Shown here: positions 1 to 6,940 of the stretch, piece after piece
Position numbering within the stretch: position 1 is the stretch's first letter
Layout: the number at the start of each line of letters is the position of its first letter
Source of the DNA: a virus
IMG/VR virus record: IMGVR_UViG_3300009155_006780
Location: 1 to 49,807 of that record
Length of the DNA: 49,807 nucleotides
Direction: 5' to 3' (one strand)
Notes under the pieces: model-generated
Databases searched by the model: none
The model's input: only the letters and a program-made list of their open reading frames with translations
What the model was told of the DNA's origin: nothing
Position numbers and translations under genes: made by a program

Positions 1-2
1 AA

Positions 3-155
3 GTAGAATTAAAACGTAAATTTGCAAATGATTTTTTTGAAAAAATAGGATTACAATTTGTAATAGTCACTGAAATTGATTTTCAAAAAATAAAATTTGA
101 AGATGCTCTTGTTGATGCAGATATTATCTTCTCAAAAAACACTAGAAACATTTAA
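3..155 (+). CDS. C-terminal end of an unknown gene, possibly TnsA-like nuclease
   Basis: Fifty codons are open from the window edge to a TAA at 153-155; the start lies outside the window. The visible peptide has a basic helix (ELKRKFANDFFEKIG) followed by a strand reading FVIVTEID. This helix then hydrophobic strand then TE arrangement resembles the end of TnsA-N-type PD-(D/E)XK nucleases, which occur in T4-like phages, but the catalytic residues would lie upstream and cannot be seen. It ends 10 bases before the helicase gene and is probably co-transcribed with it. The family suggestion is weak; that it is a real coding end is likely. Confidence 0.5.
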   Translation, partial: VELKRKFANDFFEKIGLQFVIVTEIDFQKIKFEDALVDADIIFSKNTRNI

Positions 156-165
156 AGGTAAATAA

Positions 166-1659
166 ATGACATCGTGTGAAATGTGGTCAAGTCATTTTCC
201 ATTTGAAAATATTCGTGAAGAACAAGAAAAGGCAATTAATTTTGCTCTTGATGCTTACAAATCAGGAAAAAAATTTGTTATTTGCGAAATTGGAACAGGT
301 GGAGGAAAATCTGCTATTGGTGTAACAATTTCTCGCGCTCTTGGCGAGATGTTGAATCAGTCTGACGACTATACTCGAGGTGCATATTTTATCACAACCC
401 AAAAGATTCTTCAGGAGCAATACTTGAGTGACTTTGGCGGTTGCAATGGTCCAATGGTTTCACTTAAGTCAAGTGCAAATTATCAATGCAAGTTTCACAA
501 GAAGCAAACTTGTGCTGAAGGCCAGCGTCTGGTCAATTTAGAGCAGGATAAGTCTTCTAACTTCTACAAGTCTTGTATGTTTGGCTGTAGATATAAGGAG
601 CAAAAACAGAAGTTTATTGCATCACCTGAAGGTATTACAAACTTCAGTTATTTTTTGGCTGAAACAACATATTCTGGTAAGTTGACTCCTCGTGATGTTC
701 TTGTAATTGATGAGGCACACAACACTGACTCTGAACTTAGCAAGTTTATTGAAGTGACTGTGTCTGAGCGCTTTGCCAATGCAGTTTTGAACATTGACAT
801 GCCTGATAATCTACATGATGAGAATTCGGCATTTCTTTGGATTAAAGACGTTTATTGTGTAAAGCTTTCAAGTCATCTTGCTCATATTAAGTCTATGTTT
901 GAAAAATTCACAGGCCTTAGAGATAAGGTTGCTGAATTTGAAAATCTTTCTAAACAGCTAGAAATGCTTGATAAGCATTTGTGCAAAATCAATCGATTCA
1001 TTGAGTTCTTTGACGTCAAGAATTGGGTGTTCAATATTATTGAATCACCTGAACAGAAAGTTCGTAAGCTTGAATTTAAGCCTATTGATGTTTCACAATA
1101 TTCCAATGACTCTCTTTTCTATCTTGGTAGAAAGGTTTTGTTGATGTCTGCTACGATTATCAATCATCAGGCGTTTTGTGAAAGCCTTGGAATCCCTCTT
1201 GCAGATTCAGCTTTTATTAGTATTCCGTCGCCTTTCCCAATTGAAAATCGTCCAGTCATTATCAGTCCAATTGGGAAAATGAGTGCATCGGAAATTGATA
1301 AAACGCTACCCACTATGCTTGAAGCTATTAAGCAAATTGTTCGTGAGCACGAAAATGAAAAGGGAATTATTCATTGCATTGATGAAAACGAGCCTGTAAT
1401 GATGTCAGATGGACATCATAAAGCTTTAAAAGATGTCAAAGTTGGAGATAACGTTATGACGTGGTCTGAAAAACTTCAAGTTTTTGAAAGTAAAAAGGTA
1501 CTTGCAAACCTTGATAGAGGGCAACGCCAATGTCTCAAAATTAGTTTTGAAAATAACAAAACTATTACTTGTACTCCAGATCATCGTTTGTTGACCTCAA
1601 ATCGAGGTTGGGTGGAAGCACAAAATTTGACCATAGACGATGACATTATTTCTGTTTAA
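166..1659 (+). CDS. DinG/XPD-like Fe-S helicase, N-terminal half fused to Int-N of a split intein
   Basis: Residues 1-403 are the first part of a superfamily 2 Rad3/XPD/DinG-type DNA helicase, and residues 404-497 are an N-terminal split-intein half. Visible motifs are Walker A GTGGGKS (43-49) and DEAH (182-185). Four cysteines between motifs I and II (C108, C116, C137, C141) match the position of the XPD/DinG Fe-S cluster, and SAT (328-330) looks like motif III. The protein breaks at GIIH, in motif IV of the second RecA-like domain. Motifs V and VI are therefore missing here and are encoded by the next gene. The predicted spliced protein is 403 + 142 = 545 residues, a normal size for the family. 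The start is an ATG behind AAAGGTAAATAA. A role in phage replication, recombination or repair is inferred from the family. Confidence 0.85.
   Translation: MTSCEMWSSHFPFENIREEQEKAINFALDAYKSGKKFVICEIGTGGGKSAIGVTISRALGEMLNQSDDYTRGAYFITTQKILQEQYLSDFGGCNGPMVSLKSSANYQCKFHKKQTCAEGQRLVNLEQDKSSNFYKSCMFGCRYKEQKQKFIASPEGITNFSYFLAETTYSGKLTPRDVLVIDEAHNTDSELSKFIEVTVSERFANAVLNIDMPDNLHDENSAFLWIKDVYCVKLSSHLAHIKSMFEKFTGLRDKVAEFENLSKQLEMLDKHLCKINRFIEFFDVKNWVFNIIESPEQKVRKLEFKPIDVSQYSNDSLFYLGRKVLLMSATIINHQAFCESLGIPLADSAFISIPSPFPIENRPVIISPIGKMSASEIDKTLPTMLEAIKQIVREHENEKGIIHCIDENEPVMMSDGHHKALKDVKVGDNVMTWSEKLQVFESKKVLANLDRGQRQCLKISFENNKTITCTPDHRLLTSNRGWVEAQNLTIDDDIISV
1375..1656 (+). other. split intein Int-N (helicase)
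   Basis: This is the 94-residue Int-N at the end of the upstream helicase gene. It begins with Cys1 (codon 1375-1377). It has a block A pattern (C, then VMMSDG, then the turn KDVKVGDNVMTW) and a block B TxxH motif in CTPDHRLLT. The length is close to that of gp41-1-type split inteins (about 88 residues). After block B it runs into a TAA, and a second in-frame TAA follows at 1669-1671, so a single base error cannot join it to the C-terminal half. Confidence 0.88.
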
Positions 1660-1706
1660 CAGAGTGTTTAATTGGCAATGAATGATATTAACATGTTGGA
1701 GAAAGA

Positions 1707-1808
1707 ATGCGAATTAAAAACATCGAAAATGATTCTATTAGAAAAGTTAGAGATCTTACGATCGAAGATAATCACAACTTTGTAGTTTCTGGAATTGTAG
1801 TTCACAAT
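1707..1808 (+). other. split intein Int-C (helicase)
   Basis: This is a 34-residue Int-C. Block F (VRDLTIEDNHNFVV) and block G (SGIVVHN) are intact, including the penultimate His and terminal Asn needed for Asn cyclisation. The +1 residue is Cys (codon 1809-1811). All residues expected for an active class 1 intein are present across the two halves. Confidence 0.88.
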
Positions 1809-2237
1809 TGTCATAGCTACAAAGTCGCAAATTACATCATGAAGAATTTTAAGAGCAAGCGTTTGCTTACTCATAACTCTGATAATAGAGATGAAATTCT
1901 TGAAAAGCATCTTAAGAGCAAAGAACCAACTGTCATTGTTTCTCCTTCTATGACTGAAGGTGTTGACTTAAAGGGTGACCTGAGTCGTTTCCAGATTCTT
2001 TGTAAGGTTCCATATCCTTATCTTGGTGATAAGCTTGTTCAAAAGAAAATGAAAAAGTGGACTTGGTGGTATCCTCTTCAAACTTCCAAGACTATTATTC
2101 AATCACTTGGCCGATCTGTTCGTTCAAGCACAGACCACGCAATCAGTTACATTCTTGATTCTGACTGGAATCGATTCTATGGACAGAATCGGGAAATGTT
2201 CCCGGTTGATTTTAAGGATTCAATTCAAAAGGTGTAA
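1707..2237 (+). CDS. Int-C of split intein fused to helicase C-terminal half
   Basis: Residues 1-34 are the C-terminal intein half and residues 35-176 are the C-extein that completes the helicase. The C-extein starts at Cys35 (CHSYKVANYI), continuing motif IV. It carries SPSMTEGVDLKGD (motif V region, 79-91) and QSLGRSVR (motif VI with the arginine finger, 132-139), both typical of DinG/XPD helicases. The gene has its own ATG and a good ribosome site (GGAG, 5 bases before the ATG), so the halves are translated separately and must be joined by protein trans-splicing. The frame differs from that of the N-half. Only 47 bases separate the halves and there is no endonuclease gene between them. Confidence 0.87.
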   Translation: MRIKNIENDSIRKVRDLTIEDNHNFVVSGIVVHNCHSYKVANYIMKNFKSKRLLTHNSDNRDEILEKHLKSKEPTVIVSPSMTEGVDLKGDLSRFQILCKVPYPYLGDKLVQKKMKKWTWWYPLQTSKTIIQSLGRSVRSSTDHAISYILDSDWNRFYGQNREMFPVDFKDSIQKV

Positions 2238-2238
2238 T

Positions 2239-2745
2239 ATGAAGATTTTTTCAAGTGTTAAAGAGTTGCGGAAGTATTGTGATGAGCATAATGAAGTCCT
2301 GGTTGCCACGTCAGGTGGATTTGATCCTATGCACGTAGGTCATTTACGATGCATTCAAGGAACAGCTGATCACGCAAAGTGGATGAAAGGTCAAATGCCC
2401 GTATGGGCTAACAAGACTTTTAAAGTTGTTGTCATTGTGAATGGTGACGGATTCCTTAATAGAAAAAAGGGATATGCTTTTATGCCCGAAGCAGAAAGAA
2501 TGGAAATCATCGCCGGCGTTGCGGGTGTTGATTACGTAGTCCCATGGGATGATGGTAGCCAGACAGTGACAGACGCTTTGAAGATACTCAGGCCTGTTGC
2601 CTTTACAAAAGGTGGTGATCGTGATGCTGCGGCCAATGTTCCAGAATTTGATCTTTGTAAAAGCATTGATTGTTGGGTCGTTTTTAATGTTGGCGGCGGA
2701 AAAATTCAATCTTCATCTGCTTTGGTAGAGCGTCATATGAGTTGA
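2239..2745 (+). CDS. cytidylyltransferase-like nucleotidyltransferase
   Basis: A 168-residue protein of the HxGH nucleotidyltransferase superfamily (cytidylyltransferase-like, as in the RfaE/HldE C-domain or glycerol-3-phosphate cytidylyltransferase). It shows GGFDPMHVGH (26-35) with the HVGH catalytic motif, a central GGD (KGGDRDA), and a late SSSALV (158-163) in the position of the family's second nucleotide-binding signature. Family members join a nucleotide to a phosphorylated small molecule, often a sugar phosphate. The start at ATG 2239 follows AAAAGG and lies one base after the helicase stop. A larger open frame extends upstream, but it overlaps the helicase and lacks homology-like content. 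It may make an activated sugar used by the glycan island; the substrate is unknown. Confidence 0.8.
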   Translation: MKIFSSVKELRKYCDEHNEVLVATSGGFDPMHVGHLRCIQGTADHAKWMKGQMPVWANKTFKVVVIVNGDGFLNRKKGYAFMPEAERMEIIAGVAGVDYVVPWDDGSQTVTDALKILRPVAFTKGGDRDAAANVPEFDLCKSIDCWVVFNVGGGKIQSSSALVERHMS

Positions 2746-2770
2746 TATTTTTGGAGATGATGCATATATA
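2742..2770 (+). promoter_or_regulatory. candidate sigma70-like promoter
   Basis: TTGATA (2742-2747) is followed by a 17-base spacer and TATATA (2765-2770). Transcription would begin at or next to the ATG at 2777, which would make the message leaderless. In such AT-rich DNA this could occur by chance. Confidence 0.35.
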
Positions 2771-2776
2771 TTTTTT

Positions 2777-3250
2777 ATGAAACAATCATCTCCATTGAAA
2801 ATGTTGATGTCCATCCTCAATAAAAAGAAGATGGACCAACATTCAAAGAAAAAAGTAAAGATCATGAGATCTAGTGGTCTTGATCTTACTAATAAGCAAC
2901 GCAAGATGATTTATGATTTTGTGAATTTTGTTTATGATTCTTTAAATTTGACAGGTGATTATAAGTGCTATCTTAGCGCTAATCGAAAGTCTGCGGGAAT
3001 CAAAACAACTGCTGTTTGTGCTTATAGTGAAAAACGTATTAGCGTTTATTGTAAAGAAAGAGCTTTGGCAGATATTCTTAGGTCTATTGCGCATGAAATG
3101 TTTCACCTAAGACAACATGAGTTGGATATTGTTCCTCATGATATGCCACCGCACCACTTGAACCCGATTGAATGGGAAGCAAATATTGCTGCCGGTTCAA
3201 TGCTTAGTTATTTTGCCCAAAAGGTTGGTCGTAATCAAGTTTATGAATGA
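2777..3250 (+). CDS. HExxH zinc metallopeptidase-like protein
   Basis: A 157-residue protein with a zinc-peptidase motif HEMFH (106-110) and a downstream acidic residue in IEWEANIAAG (E132/E134) that could be the third ligand, as in gluzincin-like peptidases. It has no signal peptide or membrane segment, so it is likely cytoplasmic. The first 30 residues are Lys-rich and may not be part of the fold. The start is uncertain: the ATG at 2777 is preceded directly by six T bases and has no Shine-Dalgarno sequence, and internal ATGs at residues 10, 11, 19 and 30 are possible. Small HExxH proteins of unknown role are common in large phages. A substrate cannot be proposed. Confidence 0.65.
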   Translation: MKQSSPLKMLMSILNKKKMDQHSKKKVKIMRSSGLDLTNKQRKMIYDFVNFVYDSLNLTGDYKCYLSANRKSAGIKTTAVCAYSEKRISVYCKERALADILRSIAHEMFHLRQHELDIVPHDMPPHHLNPIEWEANIAAGSMLSYFAQKVGRNQVYE

Positions 3251-3272
3251 TAATAGTTGTTTATGATTTTTT

Positions 3273-3632
3273 ATGAGAATCGTAAATAAACCTTGGGGCC
3301 ACGAAGAGATTTGGGCAGAATCTCCTCGCTATGTTGGTAAGTTTCTACATATTAAAGCAGGGCATCGCCTTTCCAGACAATATCATAATGTAAAAGATGA
3401 AACGATATGTGTCATGAGCGGCCACCTGCTTCTTGAGCTTGGAAATATTGAAGCTTGGAGTGCAAAAGATCCTACATGCATCTCAAAGGTAATGACTACC
3501 GGTGAGACATATAGAATTACTCCAGGAACAATTCATCGTTTCTGCGCACCAACTGATGACGTCGTTTTAGCTGAGGTTTCAACACCTGAGTTAGATGACG
3601 TCGTTCGAATTTCAGACGATTACGTTCGTTAA
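3273..3632 (+). CDS. cupin, type II mannose-6-phosphate isomerase-like
   Basis: A 119-residue single cupin domain resembling the C-terminal isomerase domain of GDP-mannose pyrophosphorylase/PMI type II. It opens with VNKPWGHEEIWAES and contains HIKAGHRLSRQYHN (metal-binding H-x-H-like part of cupin motif 1) and YRITPGTIHRF (cupin motif 2). PMI interconverts fructose-6-P and mannose-6-P, the precursor of GDP-mannose, which would feed the Gmd/Fcl pair encoded at 18-20 kb. Assignment as a sugar-phosphate cupin is fairly secure; the exact reaction is inferred. As with the gene before it, the ATG directly follows six T bases and there is no clear ribosome binding site. Confidence 0.7.
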   Translation: MRIVNKPWGHEEIWAESPRYVGKFLHIKAGHRLSRQYHNVKDETICVMSGHLLLELGNIEAWSAKDPTCISKVMTTGETYRITPGTIHRFCAPTDDVVLAEVSTPELDDVVRISDDYVR

Positions 3633-3710
3633 TGCGATAAACTTCAGACTTTGCTGAAAAATATTGCATTTGCTTCAAGTAATCTCTGGCAAGATTCGTA
3701 ATCATTGGGC

Positions 3711-3738
3711 CCCTTTCTCACTATAATGAGATAAGAGG
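3711..3738 (+). promoter_or_regulatory. SD-sequestering hairpin with TATAAT in its loop
   Basis: The 5' arm is CCCTTTCTCA (3711-3720) and the loop is CTATAA (3721-3726). The 3' arm (3727-3738) is TGAGA, a bulged T, AAG, a bulged A, then GG, giving ten base pairs. The 3' arm contains the AAGAGG ribosome site of the Nudix gene, 5 bases from its ATG. The loop holds a perfect -10 box TATAAT (3722-3727). A transcript started from it (near 3734) would lack the 5' arm and leave the ribosome site free. The pairing was found by eye. Confidence 0.5.
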
Positions 3739-3743
3739 TTTAT

Positions 3744-4169
3744 ATGTCAAGCAAAAATAAAAAAGAAAGATCCGCAGGCTTTGTCATTGTTACAAAAAGC
3801 AGCGGATCTTTTCGTGTTTTAGGGCTCTATTTAAATGGAAAAATAGACATTCCTAAAGGTCACGTTGAAATTGGAGAAAGTAATTTAGAAGCTGCAAAGC
3901 GTGAATGTCTTGAAGAAGCAAACATTGTTGTCAAAGACAGTGACATGAAATGGGGAAATGAATGCTTTGTTATAAGACGCACAAAAAAAGATGTTGTAGT
4001 TTATATTGCTGAGACAACACAGACTCCTAAAATTATGATGAATCCTGAAACTGGCATATATGAGCATGATGAGTATGCGTGGTTGACATGGAGTGACATG
4101 AAAGCTAATTGTTATCCACATCTTCGGCGTGCAATTGACTGGGCGCAATCAAAAATTGATGGGATATAA
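3744..4169 (+). CDS. Nudix hydrolase
   Basis: A 141-residue Nudix hydrolase with the box at 39-61 (GHVEIGE, seven residues, RECLEEANI), matching Gx5Ex7REUxEExGU except that the last Gly is Asn. The overall size and the YEHDEYAWLTWSDM segment near the C-terminus resemble diadenosine-tetraphosphate (Ap4A)-type and related Nudix enzymes, which cleave nucleoside diphosphates linked to another group. It could act on nucleotide sugars, dinucleotides or capped RNA; the sequence does not decide this. Translation is probably controlled by the hairpin immediately upstream. The stop codon overlaps TATAAT at 4165-4170, followed by the structured block. Confidence 0.88.
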   Translation: MSSKNKKERSAGFVIVTKSSGSFRVLGLYLNGKIDIPKGHVEIGESNLEAAKRECLEEANIVVKDSDMKWGNECFVIRRTKKDVVVYIAETTQTPKIMMNPETGIYEHDEYAWLTWSDMKANCYPHLRRAIDWAQSKIDGI

Positions 4170-4170
4170 T

Positions 4171-4311
4171 TTAACCGGCCAGATTGCATTCTGGCACCAT
4201 TTGCCGCCTAACCATAGGCAACTACAGGTAGTGGCCAGCAAACCAACCAGACCATACTACAGGCCCAGGAATGGCCACTCCTGCCCATCCTGCCAAAACA
4301 ACAAATCAGGA
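4171..4311 (+). ncRNA. GC-rich structured intergenic block, candidate RNA element
   Basis: Hand counting gives about 53% GC over 4171-4310 in an AT-rich genome, with a pyrimidine-rich plus strand. It contains several inverted repeats: GCCAGA/TCTGGC (4178-4183 with 4190-4195), GCCTA/TAGGC (4206-4210 with 4215-4219), AGTGGCCA/TGGCCACT (4230-4237 with 4272-4279, a perfect 8-bp stem), CAGGA/TCCTG (4266-4270 with 4279-4283) and TCCTG/CAGGA (4288-4292 with 4307-4311). Some stems exclude each other. A 60-codon frame crosses the block but has no convincing ribosome site. It could be a structured leader for the chaperonin-like gene, a small RNA or a DNA site. Confidence 0.4.
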
Positions 4312-4330
4312 CAAATAATTAAGGACCATA

Positions 4331-5554
4331 ATGGAAAGCTATAAGAGAAAAGTATCATCAATGAATGCAGGTACTATTAAGAAATACTCAAAAATAGCAA
4401 AGTCTCTTATTGAGAGTATTTCTAATAGATTGCTATCAACTCCATTGTATGACAGTCTTTTCACATACACTGAAGCTGATTGCATTAGAGCTTTCTCAGA
4501 CTCAGCGGAAGAATCTAGCATTAGAAACATGATACTAGAAAGCATGGTAAGTTGTGAAAATGTTTCAGCTGGTGCAAGCCTTGTATTTTTGTATTGTTTG
4601 GCAGGCAATCAGCTTGAAGTGAATGAAGGGAAAAGATTTAATTTAGAAATTTTGAAAAACAGCATTTCAACTTTGACTGATGAATTCACAGGAAACATCG
4701 TTTCTGATGCAATGAAAATATCAGGCAGGAGTGGAAGAGTTCTTTTAGACTCAGGTGATTTTAGAACAACTGAGATTGTCCATGGCACTCAATCTTGCAA
4801 ATGGAAGCCTGATCAAAAATTCTTTTCATCACTTGGCTCAACGAAAGTTCAATTGCAAAAATGTGCGGTTGTTTTCATAGACGGAATCGTTGAAAGCATA
4901 TCAGAATTTCATAGAATTCTGAATGATTCATATGAAAAAGAAATTCCTGTTGCCGTCTTTGCTCGAGGATTTGGAGATGACATTTATAGTACAACAGCTT
5001 TGAACATTATGCGAGAGACAGCCGTTGTTGTTCCTATTACTATTCCATTTGATGAAGTTGGCGTGAATGGAATGGCTGACATGGCAAGCTGCTTTGGTTC
5101 ACACGTTATATCTTCAGATAAAGGTGAGCTCATATCAAATGTCAAAATAGAAAATGCAATATTTGCTGATCGTATTATTTGCACACCATCAATGACTGAA
5201 ATTGAACACACTGGAAGTCTTGTGGATTCCGTTGTTTCTAGACTATCAACTCGCCTTTCACAAGCTGATGAAAATCAATCAGCGCTTATAAGAAAAAGAA
5301 TTGAATATATTGGATCAGGAGTTGTCACGATAAAGATTGGAAATGACAAAAAGTCTTCACTCGGAATTATACGTGATAGAATAGATTTTGGGTTAAGATT
5401 TTCTAGATCGTGTCTTAGAACAGGAATTTCAAAAGTTGGTAAATATAATTTGCCTTCATCTTCTTTAAAAGCAGGGCTAAATTCATTTAACTCTTTCAAA
5501 AAAATAATAGAAAATAGTAGCACAATACTGGAGATTGACAAACATGTGGAATGA
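4331..5554 (+). CDS. shortened, divergent GroEL-like chaperonin
   Basis: A 407-residue protein with a GroEL-like plan. Residues 205-270 (EIPVAVFARGFGDD... then MADMASCFGSHVISSDKGE) match the GroEL apical domain, including the PGFGD-like turn and the ILTGGTVIS-like strand. Residues 320-366 (RIEYIGSGVVTIKIG, then IRDRIDFGLRFSR) match the RVAKLAGGVAVIKVG...RVEDALHATR region. GroEL is about 548 residues; here the equatorial domain after this point is largely missing. The GDGTT ATPase motif aligns with SAGAS (79-83), and the Asp equivalent to GroEL D398 aligns with Phe353. Both key catalytic Asp therefore appear lost. It could be a regulator, a substrate adaptor or a decoy for host GroEL. The ATG 4331 start sits behind AAGGACCATA. 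Confidence 0.75.
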   Translation: MESYKRKVSSMNAGTIKKYSKIAKSLIESISNRLLSTPLYDSLFTYTEADCIRAFSDSAEESSIRNMILESMVSCENVSAGASLVFLYCLAGNQLEVNEGKRFNLEILKNSISTLTDEFTGNIVSDAMKISGRSGRVLLDSGDFRTTEIVHGTQSCKWKPDQKFFSSLGSTKVQLQKCAVVFIDGIVESISEFHRILNDSYEKEIPVAVFARGFGDDIYSTTALNIMRETAVVVPITIPFDEVGVNGMADMASCFGSHVISSDKGELISNVKIENAIFADRIICTPSMTEIEHTGSLVDSVVSRLSTRLSQADENQSALIRKRIEYIGSGVVTIKIGNDKKSSLGIIRDRIDFGLRFSRSCLRTGISKVGKYNLPSSSLKAGLNSFNSFKKIIENSSTILEIDKHVE

Positions 5555-5987
5555 TCCAAGTGGTAACCAACACACAATAGAAGAAGTTGTTTCATATATT
5601 GAAGATGAAACAAGCGTCTTTATTGGTTCAGACTCACAGCTAGTTGGTGGAAAGTGGAACTTCGCAACTGCAATTTGTCTTTATCGAAAAGGCAAAGGCG
5701 GCCGCTTTTTCTATAAGCGTGACAAAAGAGAAAAAACAACGTACAAGAGCCTTGACGTAAGATTGATGGATGAAGTACATGGATCTGTTGTGGTTGCTGA
5801 TTTAATTCGTGAATTAAATCCCAATGCTGAAATCACTATTCATTCAGACATTGCATCAGATCCAGAGAGTTCTTCAAACAGAATCGCAAAACTTGCTCAA
5901 AGCTATGTTACAGGAATGGGATATGAGTCTATCATCAAGCCTGAAGCTTGGGCTGCATCGGCAGTTGCTGACAAGATCTCTAAATGA
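5544..5987 (+). CDS. RNase H-like (YkuK/DUF458-type) protein
   Basis: A 147-residue protein resembling the YkuK/DUF458 family of predicted RNase H-fold proteins. FIGSDSQ at residues 25-31 gives the first acidic position on strand 1, FATAICLYRKG follows as the next strand, and HSDIASDPESSSN gives later acidic residues in the expected central position. Its length is close to that of YkuK. The role is unknown; a nucleic-acid processing function is inferred from the fold. The ATG at 5544 is preferred over an in-frame TTG at 5535 because GGAG at 5530-5533 lies about 10 bases before the ATG and only 1 base from the TTG. It overlaps the end of the chaperonin-like gene by 11 bases. Confidence 0.65.
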   Translation: MWNDPSGNQHTIEEVVSYIEDETSVFIGSDSQLVGGKWNFATAICLYRKGKGGRFFYKRDKREKTTYKSLDVRLMDEVHGSVVVADLIRELNPNAEITIHSDIASDPESSSNRIAKLAQSYVTGMGYESIIKPEAWAASAVADKISK

Positions 5988-6031
5988 TTTACATCTGTAA
6001 TGTATTGATTAATTTTTACAAGGAGTGTTAA

Positions 6032-6250
6032 ATGAGTCTAGAAGCCAAGGTTGGAAATCTTACACGTGATGTTGCAGGTGCTATGACTGATAGCGTGATT
6101 TCAAATGTTAATGTTCTTTTAAAGAATGAGTTTGGAATGACAAACGATCAAGTTCTTAAGGTTGATGGTGTCATTAGAAATGCTATTGAGCAAATGGCAT
6201 TTAACTCAGTTAAGCATTATGTAAATCTCATGAGTACTGAGCGTATGTAG
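6032..6250 (+). CDS. small unknown protein
   Basis: Seventy-two residues, mostly predicted helical, with no recognisable motif. It contains a DQVLKVDGVIRNAIEQMAF amphipathic stretch. There is a strong ribosome site (AAGGAG, 7 bases before the ATG) and the gene sits in the same direction as its neighbours, so it is likely real. A 4-bp TTAC/GTAA hairpin lies upstream at 5989-6000. I do not recognise the family. Confidence 0.6.
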   Translation: MSLEAKVGNLTRDVAGAMTDSVISNVNVLLKNEFGMTNDQVLKVDGVIRNAIEQMAFNSVKHYVNLMSTERM

Positions 6251-6257
6251 GTTTAAC

Positions 6258-6704
6258 ATGGAAGGTCTCAAGCATCTTATACAATGTCATTGCATTTTGC
6301 CCCAGTTTAAGAATGCTGAGAATCCTGTTTTTCATAAATTTGTTGTATTTTCAATAATCGACGACTCTGACACTGTTCAACCAAAGTTTGCGCAATGCAA
6401 TAACTGTGGTGTGGTGCACAAAGTCGTCGATATTTGCAAGTCTGAGCTTACAACAAAAGAAGAATCACGAGCGATTCAAGGAATCGAAGATATTAAATTC
6501 TCTCTCAGCCCAGAGCTTGTTCGTGTTTTAGAATCTTACAATTGTGATCTTGCAACTTGGGAACAAGCCGAGTGGATTTATCTTACAAAACGAATTTCAG
6601 ACTCTATTATCTTAACTCGTGAAGAGTCAAAAGATGATGATGAAGTTCACGGAAAAAGATTGATCTTTTTAGAAGACAACAGATTTAGAATTGAGGCATT
6701 TTAA
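6258..6704 (+). CDS. unknown protein with Cys/His clusters
   Basis: A 148-residue protein with C10-H11-C12, C47-x2-C50, H54 and C60, arranged like a zinc-binding module, followed by a mainly helical acidic C-terminal half. QCHCILPQF near the start and the QCNNCGVVH knuckle are the most distinctive features. Zinc ribbons of this kind occur in phage proteins that bind nucleic acid or host RNA polymerase, but no specific family is recognised. It overlaps the next gene by one base (TAATG), suggesting translational coupling. Confidence 0.6.
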   Translation: MEGLKHLIQCHCILPQFKNAENPVFHKFVVFSIIDDSDTVQPKFAQCNNCGVVHKVVDICKSELTTKEESRAIQGIEDIKFSLSPELVRVLESYNCDLATWEQAEWIYLTKRISDSIILTREESKDDDEVHGKRLIFLEDNRFRIEAF

Positions 6705-6931
6705 TGAGTGAAAAGATTGGAAACACAAAGACTGATAAGTGGGCAAATGACCAACTTGTTTGTAGAAAGATAGTCAGTGAGATTAGTAAGTTTGGTGTGA
6801 CTGATGAACAAAGACTTGAAATAATCAGGTTGCTTGCACTTGAACTTAATAATCATGAGCTTATAGTTTCTATTCATGAAATAGTTAAAGATGCTAAAGA
6901 GCAAAAAGAGTCATCAAAGATTCTTTCTTAA
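6704..6931 (+). CDS. small unknown protein
   Basis: Seventy-five residues, charged and helical (EQRLEIIRLLALELNNHELIVSIHE), with a Lys/Ser-rich tail. It is translationally coupled to the preceding gene through TAATG. No known family is recognised and there are no cysteine clusters or membrane segments. The conserved direction and tight spacing support a real gene. Confidence 0.55.
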   Translation: MSEKIGNTKTDKWANDQLVCRKIVSEISKFGVTDEQRLEIIRLLALELNNHELIVSIHEIVKDAKEQKESSKILS

Positions 6932-6940
6932 GGAGAAATT

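Noticed and set aside
1660-1706. Frameshift or sequencing error as the cause of the broken helicase
   Set aside because: Two in-frame stops, a frame change and a new GGAG-ATG start would all need to be errors; intact intein signatures on both sides fit a true split.
4150-4332. Open frame of 60 codons across the GC-rich block (with a CPSC motif)
   Set aside because: It has no ribosome site, starts inside the Nudix gene in another frame and overlaps the start of the chaperonin-like gene; the hairpins are a better explanation of the block.
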